Shown in pieces: positions 24,180-37,760 of a DNA stretch of 64,000 nt. This DNA comes from Malurus cyaneus samueli (taxonomy: Eukaryota; Chordata; Aves; Passeriformes; Maluridae). The translations under genes and the position numbers were made by a program. Each line of letters opens with the position of its first letter. Positions within the stretch are counted from its first letter, which is position 1. The stretch spans positions 14,122,669 through 14,186,668 of the forward strand of contig CM019227.1 of assembly GCA_009741485.1 (NCBI GenBank), in the 5' to 3' direction. Below the pieces are notes generated by a model. That model was given only the letters and a program-made list of their open reading frames with translations. It had not been told where the DNA came from and did not search any database.

Positions 24180-24668
24180 GTCTGTACTTGGTACTGGTGA
24201 GGCTGCACCTTCAGTTCTGGGGTCAGTTTTGGGTTCCTCATGACAAGACAGAGATTGAGGGGCTGGAGAAGGCAGCCAGATCTTGTCTGGAGGAGACAAA
24301 GGATCTGGGGAAGGACTGGAGCACAAGTCTGAGGAGCAGCTGAGGGAGCTGGGGGTGTTTAGCCTGAAGAAAAGGAGGTTCAGGGGAGACTTTATATCAT
24401 TCTGCTGAAAGGAGGTTGTAGCCAGGTGGGGGTTGGACTCTGCTCACAAGAGACAAGCAACAGGACAAGAGGAAACAGCCTCAAGATGCACCAGGGGAGG
24501 TTCAGAGTGGAATATCAAGCCTTGGCACAGCTGCCCAGAGCAGTGGTGGAGTCCCCATCCCTGGAGGGACTTAAAAACCTTTGGGTTCTTGGTTTGCAGT
24601 GGTCTTGGCAGTGCTGGGGAACTTGCTGGTTTTAGAGGTCTTTTCCACCCTGAACCATTCTATGTTTC
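24180..24668 (+). mobile_element. CR1 LINE, 5'-truncated 3' end
   Basis: This is the C-terminal end of the CR1 ORF2 and the 3' UTR. Recognisable in order are GTACTGGTGAGGCTGCACC, GGTCAGTTTTGGG, GACTGGAGCACAAGTCTGAG, GAGCAGCTGAGGGAGCTGGG, GTTTAGCCTGAAGAAAAGGA, GGAGGTTGTAGCCAGGTGGG, GGACAAGAGGAAACAGCCTC, CACCAGGGGAGGTTCAGA and the closing GAGGTCTTTTCCACCCTGAA followed by ATTCTATG. Translation near 24426 gives GVGLCSQETSNRTRGNSLK, the usual C-terminal wording of CR1 reverse transcriptases. About 35 bp normally present after GATATTAG (coding for the Phe-Phe stretch) are missing near 24517. Most of the 5' part is absent, as is normal for CR1 copies in birds. It is dead and moderately diverged. Confidence 0.93.
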
Positions 24669-27600
24669 AGTGACAAAATCCTCCCTTTGTTGCTGTTAAA
24701 CTGTCTTTAAGCCCTTCCCTGTCAAATTCAAATATACACTGTACTCTTCCGAGCAATTCCTGTCTTAATTAATGTCTCATTTCAGTCTGTAACTGCTATT
24801 CTTTTGTCTGTGAAAAACTAAATGCACTGCATACAGCAGCATGATAGCTAACCTGTTCATACAACATACATGCAACCATCAGATACACACACAACTGATC
24901 CAACACAGAGAAATCCTGCCTGGTGAAAAATATGCTCCTCTGTTCATCTATCTCTATTACATCTCCCTCCAAGAGCTTCAATGAAAAACATGGGAATATC
25001 ACCTTTAACAGCCTGACACATCTTAAACTTCCCATATGGCACGCAGCAGATTTCTCTCTGTTCCTTCTAAGCATTGTTGTTGAGTCTTTTATGCTGTAAC
25101 CCCTCGGTGTTACCACTGGGAATCTTCAACAGGGCTGATTCCCAATGATGAGATGCATGAAATGTGATTCTAACCCTGAGAAATCCCATGATGTCCAACT
25201 TAACATCTCCCAGTGGATAGTTTGGGTTCTTCTGCTGTGATGATTTGCAGGACTTATTAAACTACAGCAAGGAAATCCGTGGCTTCAAAGTTCCTAAAGT
25301 TTGCTTCTACAGGATGTAAATCAGAATCCCACAGCTTTGCAAAAGGACCTGCTGCATCGCAGTGGAGAACATGGAAAATATATATTTAATGATGTAATTA
25401 TTTCTAAAAGATATTTCTGTTGTATTAATGTAGTTATGGCCCATGGAATTGCTTCACATTTATGTGGGCAAACAGCCCATAAAGAATTGCCAGAATGTGT
25501 CAGTGTGCCAAAGCTGACATGGTGATTTCAGCTGGTGTTCAGAGAAAGGCAAGAATTGTTCAGGAAAAAAGACAGAAAATCAAGTTTTCATCTAAGGATA
25601 TTGTAAGTATTATCAGTATCCAACCATTCAAAATCCAAACCAGCCCAACTTTAAACCAAACTGCTCTCTCTATATATATTATATTAATATACATGATTTC
25701 AACTCTCTCCCATTTTGTCTCCCACTTTTTCTTGTCTATTACACCTAAATGAAACCATGAGATGCCATTCGTGCACTGGAAAATGAATGAACAGCAATTC
25801 AGTTCTAATAAAGGTAGAACAGGTTCTTCTAATAAGAAGTTGAAGGTTTAGAATTAAAACATTATGAAGTAGAAATCAAAAAAATGATTTTCCAGTTATA
25901 ATTAAAATTGTCAAAGGTGACAGAAAGCAAGCAAACAAAAAAAAAAAAAAAGCAACATGGAGTAATTTTAATAGATAAAGAAAAATGCTATACCATAACT
26001 TATAGAACCTCCGAATGAAATATGTGAATAGTGAAATAGGTAGAGAGAAAACCAGACTACTTTATTAATTTAAAAATAAATTTACAGCAACTATTTATAA
26101 AAGTTGGTTCTTGGGGAAAGAATGACTATGCTGGAAAATATTGACATTAACTAACTTCAAAATATCTGAAATGATCAAATAAAACAAGTATTACAACCAC
26201 TTTAATGGGCAAAGTCTCCTGTTTCCTCCAGCCATCACATGATAAATCTCAGCCCACGCATCAATTTGTTAGAAGGCAAGTCAGAACAATAACAAAGACA
26301 AACAGCCATTAGTGGACAAGACAGTTTCATCAAGCAGGATCTCACAAATAATATATTGTTGTTTGTCATCAAGACACTTTTAATACACCAGAGTCCTTTC
26401 CAAAAGCACCTATAATCAATTCCTTCTAATTTACAAACTCGGAAAGACTACGAGAGTGATGGTAATTTCATATTTTACACACCCACAGAGGTTACGACAA
26501 TTGATTCAGTTCAGCAAAGAACCGTAATGACTTTGAATGCACTTGAAAGATTTTTGCATTTGTTTTCTGGAGCTGTAAAAAAAGTAATTCAAACTCTGCC
26601 ACATGGGCACAATTTGTAAAGGTTGTACATGAAAAGTATGGATTCAGCTCTGACAAAGACAGCTCTGGTCTTATTATAACCCATCTGCAAGGCATGCTGG
26701 GCGCTGCACTAAAACACTTGGCTTCCCTTTGTTTGGACTTCATGCGATCTGAATAGATTTCAGAATTCCTACAGAAAAAAAAAAGAGAAAAAAAAGAGGG
26801 GCAATGAAAAATGGGTGACACTTTAAACCACTTCAGAACAACTGGGTTTTAGTCAATTCTTTCCCTCAATGCTTAAAGTAAGGATATGCAACCTCTGCCC
26901 TTAGATTAACAACCCCCATAAAGATGAAAGCAATCAGAGACCTCCGTAGCTCAATGCAAGATTTCCAGCCATAAAACAAGACAAATGGCCACGTGGCCTG
27001 CCTTTCACTGCCTCTCACTAGCCAAATGGAACCAGCAATGAAACAGCAGCCTTGCTATTGCTGCCCTCAGAATAATATGAAGCGGCTCAATTTACAAGAT
27101 CATTACGTAAGTGAGTTGTGTTTCCTTCCTTTTGTCACTCTTAGAAAAGGTTTAGTGACCAAAGTCATTGTCTCTGAGGGGTTATGGCCTCAGAACAAAA
27201 AGACATCAGTGGTTCCAGTCTGCAAGGGGAACCAGGAGTAGAATAGAAAGAGATTTTATTGTTTTTTTAGCACTTCAGATGAGCCTAGGCCAGATCCCAG
27301 CTAAGCAGACAAGAGCAGAGAAGCTCCATCTGGTCCTTGTGCCAAAGAAAGGACTTGGTCTATCAGTGCTTGTTAGAGAAGGAAGGAAAAGAAAAGATAC
27401 TCAGACATGATAACACTGCAACGTGAGACTTTAAATAGCACTTTTAACATATGGGGGAATCTCCTGGGTGCCGAGTCCTACTTTAGGAACCATCTCTGAG
27501 CGTTTCTTCTCTCCATCACAGAGAAAGATCAGTAGATCTGCAAACATGGACTACTCCCAGCAGCAGAAGCTTTCACAGGATCCTCTGGCCATCAAACAGA

Positions 27601-30600
27601 ATTTTTTTTTACGCCTACATTCATCCTCCTTTGGTATTTTATGAGTTGTTGTAAGCTTCACTTTGGGGACAGAAGTGCTGGCTATTATTTCCAGTGCTTG
27701 ATATGAGAACAGTGGATGCACTTTTGAGCAAGCTCTGCTTCGTGGGCAGCCTTTCTTTGGATGTGCTCCATCCTCCCCAAGGGCAGGAGGGAGGGGATCC
27801 CCTGCAGGGCCCCACACACCTGGAAGGAAGGGATCCCTGGCAGTCCCTGAGCAGTTCCATTGTTCAATGAAAGGATGAAGAGGTCACACAGATTCAGCTA
27901 AAGTAATTCTGTTAGTTCATTGATATCAAAGGAACTATGCCTGGTATGCTGAAGAGCTGATTCATAATTTCAAATGAAACTTTTTTATTCATACTTAAGA
28001 TAGTTTTGACTCGAAGATCTCACTCAAGAACTCTGTGCTGTTAGGAAGACACCCAGCAGGAACAGTGAAGCAGAAATAAAGCAATACTTTTGCAATACTC
28101 CTTGTCAGTCTGCCTTGCCCATCTGAAAGATCTTTTGGGTGGGTCCTGTTTTTATACTGAGCAGCTTCTGCCAGTCTGGAATGGGATCTCATGGAAGGCC
28201 TTCATGCTAAAAATGGATGCTACAAGAAAGCTGTAAGAAAAAAAGCCTCCACCCTATTTACATCAGTGCTTTAAAATATGAAATCTTGGTTTCAGGGAAG
28301 GTTATGGCAATTCTGCATTGTATTCAGCAGATCTAGAATGTCAAGTACAGTGTTTGGGGGTTTAAAAGCTTGCCTGGTTAGACAGCTGATGAAGTGAGAA
28401 GCAGAAATTGCTGCTTTCCTCCAGACCAAGGGAATCAGCGTCATGGAAGACAGTGTAGTAGCAAAGAGATGGTACCGGTAAGGTAACACACTTGAATGAT
28501 TTTATGATTTATATTCTCCTCCTTATCTGTGACAATATCCATTCTCTGAAGATGAAACAGGAAACATACAGCTGCTGCATATATATTTATTTTCATTGTG
28601 TTCTAGCTTTCAGAACAGTGCCAAGGTCCATGAAAATAACAACCTAAGGCAGCAAGAAGAAAAAGTCAGGGCTGCACTGAACCTGACCTGTGTTCTCCTC
28701 CATCTCTGTCAGGGCTGAGCAGGGGGTGCCTGCTTTGGATTCACCATCATGGTGACTTTGTTCCTTAGGCCTGGCTGCATCTCTATTAAAGTACCTAAAA
28801 CATTGGCTCCTATGTTTAACACACAGACTTCAATCAATCTGAGGTGGTTGATGGGAAATTTAATTTACAATACAATTCCCAAACCCACTGTAATGATTTT
28901 ATGTAGGGTTAGGTTGAATATTAAAATAATTAGTCTATTATTAGATAGACAAAATATGAGCTTGCTTTGAAACCAGGGCAAATCACTATTTTTTCCCCAA
29001 AAGTCCTACAAATCAGTACATTAGTGTAAAATTGGCCTATATGGGTCTTAATACAGAATCCCAAGTCTGAAAAAACATATTGAGAATATTGGAACTTTTC
29101 TTCCTTCTTTCCCCAAGACACATGTGATACTCACAAGGCTGTTTTAAAACTTTCTATCTTGGAAACTATCAGAAATACTTTGATAAATGAAGAACTTCAG
29201 GTATTTCTTGAAGATCATGATATACTCACTGAGTGAGTTCCAAGTCTAGTTTTAGTTCCAAAGATATTGCACTGGCTGGAAAGTGGTAAATGATTTTTTA
29301 TTAGCCATAGACAAAAATCAAATTTGTGCCTCAATCTCCATCAATCTTAGTAAGACTCTGATGCAGTGGTACTCTTTTATTGGCCAGACTAATGAACACT
29401 GGAGTCAGTTCTTCTGTCCTCAGTTGGTTAAAAAAGTTATTCAGGTCCCATTCTGAGTATTTCGAAGGTAATGGTCTGATTTCTGCCACCACATTGATTC
29501 CTGAGAGAACTCCACTAATGTTTCCTTCCTTGTTCTATAGTTGCAGGTATTTCTTTGCACAGAACACAAGTGAATGAATTGCTGAAGTTTCCCTGCTGCA
29601 GCACCATTCAGCCCATTTTTTCTAAAGCTGAGTGTGCATCATTTGACTGGTTTGTGATTCTGTCTGGTGGGACTCAGCTTGGGGCTGGGGCTTACAAGGA
29701 GCATTAATAACCAAGAGAGGAAAACTGCTGTCCTCAGCCTCCTCAAACACAACATGAGCCCTGAAGGTGCTCCATGTGAACCTGCTTTACTTCATATTAA
29801 AGGAGCAAATGCTGGCAACATCAGCAGTCACTGAAATTCATGGGAATAGCAGTAGCTTAAAGCAAAGGAAATGGCAAATTCGTAGTTGGTGTGACTCAAG
29901 CCAATGTTGAAGGTTATTTGTTCTTTACAAAATGAAGCTCTTTCCAAAAAGGCGGTCCCATATCTCAGACTGGATGGATACCCTCTCTGGAGCAGGGTAT
30001 TTCAGAACAGGAATATGAATGATGTTGTGTTAATTCTCCCCATGGGCCCTGCTCCACCCTGTGCACTGTTCCAACAGTTCCTACACCTTTGGGGTTTGAC
30101 AACCTGCTGTGTTTCCAGCATCAGGCACTTATTTTGCTTTGTTCCAGGTCCTGCATTGTTTTTTCTGATCATTTTAGAAATAGTTCCTACATCCTTCTTT
30201 GCAGTAATTTATGTGCCAATTCTTTACCAGCACTTAAATCACTACTAACTACTTCTAACCAACCATTTTTTTGGCCTTGAGATGTTTAATTATTACAGGA
30301 TAAATGGTACTAGTGAGGGATTCATGGGGAAACAGTAATTAGCAGTTCCATCTATCTCAATAAAAGAAAATATTATTATTAATTAATATCCATACAAGGA
30401 AGCAGAAGGAGTTTTTGAAAATCTACAATAGAGATATCTACAGGGGCCACATTTGCTCAGAGTGTCTCTTTGACAGGTGCCCATTTATTATTTTAACAAG
30501 CTGAGATTGTCTGCATCTTCAATCACAGGAGGTCAATCCTTCATTCCTGTCAAATCTTTGATAACTAAAGTGTCTGTATTAATAACTAAAAACTGCAGAG

Positions 30601-33600
30601 AACAAGCTCATATTGCTCCAGCAGGGGGTCACATTGCTTGAAATTGCCAAATGCCAGTCGGTTTGGGAAAGGAAAGAGTTTATCAAACTATGCTGTGGTG
30701 GTGATTAGTTTACATTTGCTTTGGCACAACTTGGCTGCCAAGCAGCCCTTGATGTCCAAGCAACCTCTTTTTCTGCCACAGCACTTTATTTCTGAGGAGG
30801 AAGCTGCATCTGTGAAGGAAGGGAGAGGGGTTTTTAAATACCCAAATTATACTTGACCTATTGAAAATATTTAATGTATGAAGAATAATCACACCTCAGC
30901 CACCTTACATAAGTAATGTAATAGCCAAAAGTTACATGCTCTCCTGGAGGAACAGGTGAATGTTTTACCCAGATTGTTAGGTTATTAAATTGTGTCCCAA
31001 GGGGGCAGTTTGAAACTGCCCCAGAAGGACTAAAGGATGGCAAATACATAGATTTACCCTGCCCTTAGTGAGACATTTTCTTACTTTTAAGAAAATAGGG
31101 TGTGAATTTCCAGTTCCCTGAGTGGTTTTGGAGCCAATGGCTTTGAAAGCAAATTTCTGACTGCATATGGTAGGTCATAGGTTTGTCATGGACAGCGCTC
31201 AGGACCAAACCTGAGGCTATGAGCCTTTGGAGAACTTTGTGTACTCAGAAGTTCTCCAGACTGACTTGTCACACCCATCAACCACATGTTCACATAACTG
31301 GTGTGTCTGAAAACCTCTAAATTGTGTGCCAGAAAAAGAGACCAGAGCCTGGTGCTTTCCATTTATAGAGCACAGCCTGAACAGCTCGCTCTCCTCCCCT
31401 CGTGACACAAACCCACGGTGTCAAAAGTGATGTCAACTTATCCTCTCAGACTGCATCCAACCTTACAAATTAATTTGATTCTCCAACTTGACTTTCAGAG
31501 ATTTTCCCAAACCCTGCAGATTCTTTCTGCTGTTCCCCTCTTCATCTTCACAAGCACCACTTTTCTCTCATCCTTAGAACAAAACATAAAAGACATTGGG
31601 GTTTTCAGAACCTCCCTGAGTGGTTGCCCTCGGGGATGGGCTACAAATGCAGCTAATTAACCTCAGCCTGGGCTCAGCTGCAGTTACTGGGGGACTCTGG
31701 GGTCCCCAGGCTCGCTGCTCTGTCAGAGGCTCAGCAGTGCTGCTGAGAACCAGTGGTTTCTGAGAACACAGCACAGGAACAGGAGGAAGCTCAGTGTTTT
31801 ATGTGAACCTAGTTATGAAGTCTTCTAGGCTTTGACCTTCTAGGAATGCAGAGTTTAATAGTGGTGGAGACTTTTTATTGGCCCATTAGTCACAGACGGG
31901 CCGGAGTTTAGCAGTGGGTGCATCGACAAAGGTGATGTTCGTGCTATGCAGCTTAAAGACTGAAATACAGCCCGACAACTGCACAGGTGCAAATGTGGCC
32001 AGAATTAGAGGTAGAATTGAAAACATTTTAGACTCATCTACACTCAGGTTTTGTTCCTGACTTGTCTGGTGGGCAGCCAAGTCATTTCTCTGTCTTGGTT
32101 TCCTCCTTTGCTCCCGGGAGCAGCAATGATGGTGCTGACCCGTCCTGCCAGGCTTTACACAAGAACTGGCTGGTTTCACCGTAGCTCCAAGGATGGGGCC
32201 AATATGACAACTACAGATTTCTTTTCAATTGTATCAAAATGAGATCAGTGTTGTACAAACACACAGAGAGATCCAATCCTAAACCTGAATTCATAAAGTG
32301 GCAATCTGATACAGAGGGGAAGTTTATTCATAAACATGCCTCAGAAGAGTAGAAGGATGGGTCTGTGTTCAAAGAGGGTGGATGAATTTGTATAATCACC
32401 CCTATTTCTTTATCATATAGGTTTGATTTGGAAACCTCCTGAAGGAAAATTTCCCAGTGTTTGACAAAATTTCCAAATTTTTGTGTAAGTTTTAAATAAA
32501 GAGTGAATCTGAAGTTATTTTAACAAAGAACATCAACTGTTCTTTGCAGAGGGAAGAAGAGAGAAATTTTCCTCACTCTTATGCTGCTCAGAAAGATTTT
32601 GTCCTTCTGATGTCTCTCACATTACCTACTCTTCTCATTTCCATATTTTTGTTTTCTCCTTCGTTTCGCTCCATGGCAGCAAATAATGCTGAATACCGAT
32701 GTAGTTGTATTCATTCATTTACAGATCATTTCTGTGAGCACCACACACAAGCACTCAGCGTTTCCAAACACAAATCAAGGCTGGTTACCTTAATTACTCA
32801 TGGATTTCTGCAGAGCACAGGTGAGACAGGCTTTCATTACCCTGCCTATGTTAAAAGAAGCAGCTAAATCTCCATATTCTTTCAATGACTGCTTGATGTT
32901 CAGTACTGGCACAGATGAATCCTTGTCAGGAATAATTCAGTTTGCCTGAACAAGGAGTTTCAGGGAGCAACATTACTTTTAAGTCAGCAGATGAATAATA
33001 ATCCAACTGGTTGCTTTGGGTGGAATATTAAAAAAGAAAATCCAGTGACTTTTTCACCCAATTTACTGTTTCCGGGAGTATCAAAACAAAATTTAGACAT
33101 GCTATCATAAAAAAGAAAAATTTAGACATGTTATCTGTAAAAAGAGACTCTGGCTTCTCTTTCAAGTAAATTGGTAGCAGGGTATTANCAAAAAAAAATC
33201 ACCAAGCAAAATGGAAATGCTAGCAATGCAGCAGTGCTTAAATTTTATGAGAGTTAGATTATCACTAGGTACATAAAAATGAGCGGGAAATCTGCAGTCG
33301 ACAAGAGCTTGGTGCATAATTACTTTTCCTCTCTCACCAAATGGCTCCAGGTCGGAACACTTCATTTAAACACAAAGACAGTGACAAAAGTGCTGACTTG
33401 TGGTAAATGCGTGCAACACAAGCAGATTTAACACTGCTAAAGAAGTTAAAAGAAATGTGAGACTGTAGGGGTGTTTTTTACAAAAAAAAAGTGTTTCTCT
33501 ACGTAACCATTTTGGTCAGAAGGAGCTGCTGTTGATCTCCAGTCCAGGGGCAGGTAGAGTGGTTTGGGATACCCCCAAGGACCCTCAGTGATCACTTACA

Positions 33601-34326
33601 TGGGGAGAAAGCTCTTCCATGTGTCTGCATAGGTTTTCTGAGCCCACCTTGTGCTCACTGACTCCTCCCTGTGCACCCCTGAGCCTGGTCCAACCTAAGG
33701 CAGCTGCAGAGCTCCTCTCCTCCTCCTTTCCAATATCCTCAGCCTCTGCTTGTGCCCGGCATGGCCAGCCCCTGGCCCTCGGTGACAGTGCTGGACAGTT
33801 CCATTCTGTCACAGTGTGTCTGCAGCCAGCCCAGCACGCAGAGCTCCAGATGCACGGGCAGCAGTGCCAAGCACAGGGGCAGCATCGCTGCCCTCACCTG
33901 CTGCTGACACAGCCCAGGGAGCTGCTGCCCTCCCTGCTGCAGGGGCACACCCTGCCATGTGTCCTGCCCGTCCCTCAGGCCCTCGGACAATATTGCAGCT
34001 TAATTAAAATGAACTGCTGTTGTCAAAAAGGAAAGCAAGTTGGTGATGGTTCCAGCTCAAAGGACCGGCTCGCCGCTGCCTTCATCCAAGATTGGTTTGC
34101 TGTTCCCTCTGTCTGAGACCTCGAAAGAGCAGCGCACACTTGATGGGGTCACACAGTCCATTTTGATGTTTTTGTGAAATGGGCTTGTCTGAGGAACAAA
34201 CTAGATTCTCTCCCATACTTCTTTTCCAGACAGAAAGAAATACTGTAATTTCCATTACTCTGAATAGAACAGTATTTTAAGTCCCAAATAAACAACTCCC
34301 ACCAGTGCACATCTCTGTGCAAGCAG
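24669..34326. other. Non-coding stretch, no gene recognised
   Basis: About 9.7 kb of AT-rich sequence with only short chance frames. It has an A run at 25937-25951, TA-rich words near 25671-25692, a short direct repeat of AAATTTAGACATG (33090-33130) and a single undetermined base at 33188. A GC-richer patch at 33600-33990 supports long frames in several phases but shows no domain, start context or splice pattern. The part 26220-26500 is repeat-free with ACAAT and ATAATA words and may be regulatory. I see no further transposon that I can name. Confidence 0.6.
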
Positions 34327-34436
34327 ATGCTTAAGTCCAGTCTGATTCAGCAAAGCTTTAAGCATGTATCTAAGTGTCATTGCCTTCAGAATGAAAGTTA
34401 AGTGTGTGCTGCTATGCTTTGCTGCATTTTGGCCTC
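34327..34436. mobile_element. Palindromic MITE-like DNA-transposon relic
   Basis: The left half (ATGCTTAAGTCC, then ATTCAGCAAAGCTTTAAGCA) is mirrored by the reverse complement of the right half (GTTAAGTGTGTGCTGC, then ATGCTTTGCTGCATTTTGGCC). The centre is CATTGCCTTCAGAATG. This foldback wording (CAGCAAAGC...CTTAAGCAT) resembles short palindromic non-autonomous elements that are common in reptile and bird genomes. It has no coding capacity and the family name is uncertain. Confidence 0.65.
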
Positions 34437-35927
34437 ACGCTATAAGAAAAGGATAATTTGGCTCATTATATTTTGTGAATGACACAATGCCCCTGAACAT
34501 AAAAGTTTATATCTATTTGCATATATATGTGCAGCATTAGGTTTGGCTCTCAACTCTGTAGAGATCAAAGTACACAGAGATCCTTAGAGACCATCAGACA
34601 GCAATTACAGTGCAAAATAAATTATAGGCAGTCTCCCTCTACATCTCACTATGTCCAGCTGCACATTTCTTTGGGCTCCTTTACTGCCCTTGAATGTGTT
34701 TTAGTCTCGGTTATTGCATAAGATCCTCTTAGATGAGGGCTTATGAAACAGCCACTTCACTCCCAGCGGTGAAACAAAGCTCAGTTTTAACAAGAATATT
34801 TTCTCAAAGTTGAAAAAACAAAAAAAAAGAAGAGAAATTTATTTTCTCATGGGTTATGCCCAGCTATTTCCAAAGGTCTTGTTAAGGATTTTAAATAACT
34901 TTCTGCTGAGGACAAACAGAGCTGGGGGGTTGGTCTCTAAACAAAACCCATCTTCTCATTTCTGGGCAGATTTGCTGCCTTTCCGCAGTTCCCAATTTCT
35001 GTGAGTATTAATTTATTTGGAAGCTGTCTGTGCTCCTGCTCACAGCATTCCTGTCACAGACACAGCACGCACTGGGTGCAGGGTTCCACTCTCACTCACA
35101 CAAAGTGCTTGTGACTGCAAGTGTGCCAAAGTCAAGTCCGAGTTCCTCCACAGCAATGCCTAATTGAGGAATGTCTCCGCTCAAGGGCTCTTGCAGGGCT
35201 CGCTGATGGGCTCTGACATTCTTTTTCTCTATCAATGTCAAGTGGTTATTTGTGACTTTAATGATAAATTACCAGTATTGGCATCGTGATTATATCTGAC
35301 TGCACTTGGGATGGAGATTTAAGAACAGATTGAAGAACTGAGATATTCAGCTCCTTTCATCCATCTTTATGAGGTAAAATCCAGCACCTGAAAACTCTGG
35401 GCTCAACTGATCACAATGTTTAGCTGATTTTTTGGTTTTTTTTAAGAGTGAATTGTTAGTCTGTGATTGTGATCCCAGAAAACTGAAATTATCTTTTCAT
35501 CAGCTGAAACATATTGATCAGAAAAGAAATGCCCCCCTCCCCAATTCCATGTGTGCATGCCAGATCCAGAATAACAGGCAACGGCAGCTGAGAAGAGCAA
35601 AGTTTTGGCCCCACCTGGAAAGTCAGTCCCCAAAAACACCAACTTTCCCAATGTTTTCAACACATTCCTCCACTCACCCATCTCACACCACCTGGCACTG
35701 AAGATGCCAGACCAGCATGACCTCAGAAGTGCCCAGCTGGCAGTCAGTGCTATTACAGGCAGAGCAGGCAGCAGTGAGGGCAGCAGAATAAGGTGGCAAA
35801 ATAGCCATGGTTAATTTGCTTATTTTCTCTGGGTAAGAGCCCTGGAAAGTCTGAGATCTTGGCAGAGACATCGAGTAGATGGTCCATGTTGTGACAGGGA
35901 GTAGGAGCCTTGGTTTGCAGTGGAGCA
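34437..35927. other. Non-coding stretch, no gene recognised
   Basis: Mostly AT-rich with a short A-rich run at 34819-34830. The part 35215-35320 (GTCAAGTGGTTATTTGTGAC onwards) is repeat-free and contains TAAT and GATAA words. Nothing can be assigned. Confidence 0.55.
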
Positions 35928-36017
35928 GTCACTGACCCTGTCACTGACTCTGTCACCAATCCTGTCACTGACCCTGTCACTGACCCTGTCACTGACCCTG
36001 TCACTGACCCTGTCACC
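35928..36017. repeat. Minisatellite, 12-bp unit GTCACTGACCCT
   Basis: About 7.5 direct copies of a 12-bp unit stand here, with single-base variants near the left (GACTCT, CCAATCCT). Because the period is a multiple of three, both strands read open: Val-Thr-Asp-Pro repeats on + and Val-Thr-Gly-Ser repeats on the other. The flanking frames carry no recognisable protein, so these are treated as chance. Confidence 0.95.
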
Positions 36018-36449
36018 CTCATCCTGCCATGGCAGCAGGAGCAGCAAACCCCAAGACACCCAAACCAGGAGCCAGTCCTGCTCACTGCTCAGCAAATTCT
36101 GAAATCTGAACTCCTATTAAACCACGTAATACTCTACAGCTGGGTGCAGAAAATTGGAAATTTGGCCAGATTAGATAGACTGGATTACCACGATTCCACC
36201 TAACAAAGTCTGGATGATGTTTGTTGCTGTCACCAACATCTAATCTGTCATTTCTGAACATACCAGCTCCTACCCAGGAAAGTTTAACACCAGTTCTGTT
36301 GTCATCCAACCATTCACCAAATGTGTTTCCAAATATCTCTACAAGAAACACACAAACCACACAAATCCCACTGTAGCCTGCTGGTGTCCCGATACCACTG
36401 CATCTCTCTTACTGCTTAGATTTTTTTCTTTCTCTCCTCTATTTCTCCC
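36018..36449. other. Non-coding stretch, nothing recognised
   Basis: Between the 12-bp minisatellite and the old SINE/LINE tail I see no gene, repeat or distinctive signal. Confidence 0.55.
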
Positions 36450-36580
36450 TTGAGATGTAAATTTGAAGTTCTTTGAGAACAGGAATATTTTTTCCCCTTT
36501 TAATGTACAATGCCTTGCCAAATGGTGTGCTGACTGTTTGATTAGGGCTTTAAGCACTATAACAATAGAAATAAATGAGA
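36450..36580 (+). mobile_element. Ancient SINE/LINE 3'-tail relic
   Basis: The order of words (GAAGTTCTTTGAGAACAGGA, then TGTACAATGCCTTGCC, then AATGG, then TTAGGGCTTTAAGCACTATA, then ATAGAAATAAATGA) follows the common 3'-tail layout shared by MIR/L2-type and related sauropsid elements (agctctttggggcaggga ... tacagcgcctagcac ... aataaata). It is strongly worn and the family cannot be fixed by eye. Confidence 0.55.
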
Positions 36581-37329
36581 CTAAAAGTATGCAGTTCAAT
36601 ATTTTACAGCAATGGTAATTTTTGAATTCTGCAATCAAAGTTTAACCCAATCTCTGTCTAGAGAGAAGCTCTGTGAGGCTGTGGTGTCTGAAAGCCCATG
36701 TGATTTGTGACCCCTTACTTTAGTTTTCTGAGTTTTCAAAATTGCACAGTGTGAATTCTTTCTAAGGACAAATATCAAAAGATGAACAGGAACAGGGTGA
36801 TTTGTGATGAATAAATCTCGAAAAGTTCAGAAGCTATGCTCTAATGGGATATGCACCACAGATTTTGAAAAGCTATCTGAAACAGAAGCAAAATTCATAT
36901 TTTGTAAAGCAGAGTTTAGGGGATCATAGTCTTTCTTGCCCAAGATGAATTTGGTAGTGTCATTCCATAGCAAGCATATCATAATTTAGATTAATGCTCA
37001 TGACTGAGACAGAAACATCAGGTAATAGTAGGAAAATGAGGAAAGTGAATCTTGCAATCCAAAATACAATTTCAATTTTCAGTAAAAGCTACAGATAATA
37101 GAAGGAATATTCATGTGTTTTATTATTTTATTCAGAGTTCCCCATCTATCCCTAAGAAGGATTTTTCTTAATTTAAGAGAAAAGTAAAAGAGCTTTGGAT
37201 TGAACTGCATAATCAGTGAACCAGACAATCCCAAACTGCTCAAGCATATCCGACATCTGCTTGAAGAACTCGATTGCAAATAGCAGCAGAGAGTTTCCAT
37301 TACAGTACACACAGAGCTGGGCTGGGAGA
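36581..37329. other. Non-coding stretch, nothing recognised
   Basis: AT-rich, with only short chance frames and no recognisable repeat. Confidence 0.55.
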
Positions 37330-37760
37330 AGCAGCATTAGAAAGTGTGATTCCCATTTAGTAATTATGCCTTGATTGTTGTTTATATGTTTGCTCTACTG
37401 TAACTTGCCTGCCTTATGGTGGCACTACTGCTAGAGAAAACACAAAAGTAATTTAGTTTTAAAGGGGAAATGAAAGTTTTAAAGCAGTTTAACATTTCTG
37501 GGAAACTGTAATGGTTGGAGATGACTGGGTTGAGTCGATAAAGAGTACTAATTTCAATAGTAACTCACGCCTTAATTCTCCTCACAGCAACCAACCTCCC
37601 TCCCTCCTTTCTGGCACACAATATAAATACTCTTTACACCGCAATCAATAGAACCTGGGAGAGGAAAAATATTCATTTTTATTCCTCAGAGGCTTCATAA
37701 AGACCAAGTTTCCCCTAAGCTCTTATTTACTCCTATGTAAATGGCATTGGTTTTGTAATG
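37330..37760. promoter_or_regulatory. Possible regulatory block (AT-rich, repeat-free)
   Basis: The stretch has TAATTATG, TTGATTGTTGTTTATATG, AAGTAATTTAGTTTTAAA, GTCGATAAAGAGTACTAAT and CCTTAATTCTCC. These are words of the forkhead/SOX/homeodomain binding type, in sequence without repeats. This is a pattern judgement only; conservation has not been tested. Confidence 0.2.

Noticed and set aside
23964..24326. Minus-strand 120-codon frame
   Set aside because: It overlaps and reads antisense through the CR1 3' end.
33619..34116. Plus-strand 165-codon frame in a GC-richer patch
   Set aside because: Several phases are open here because of composition. No domain or splice sites, few CpG, so not taken as a gene or CpG-island promoter.
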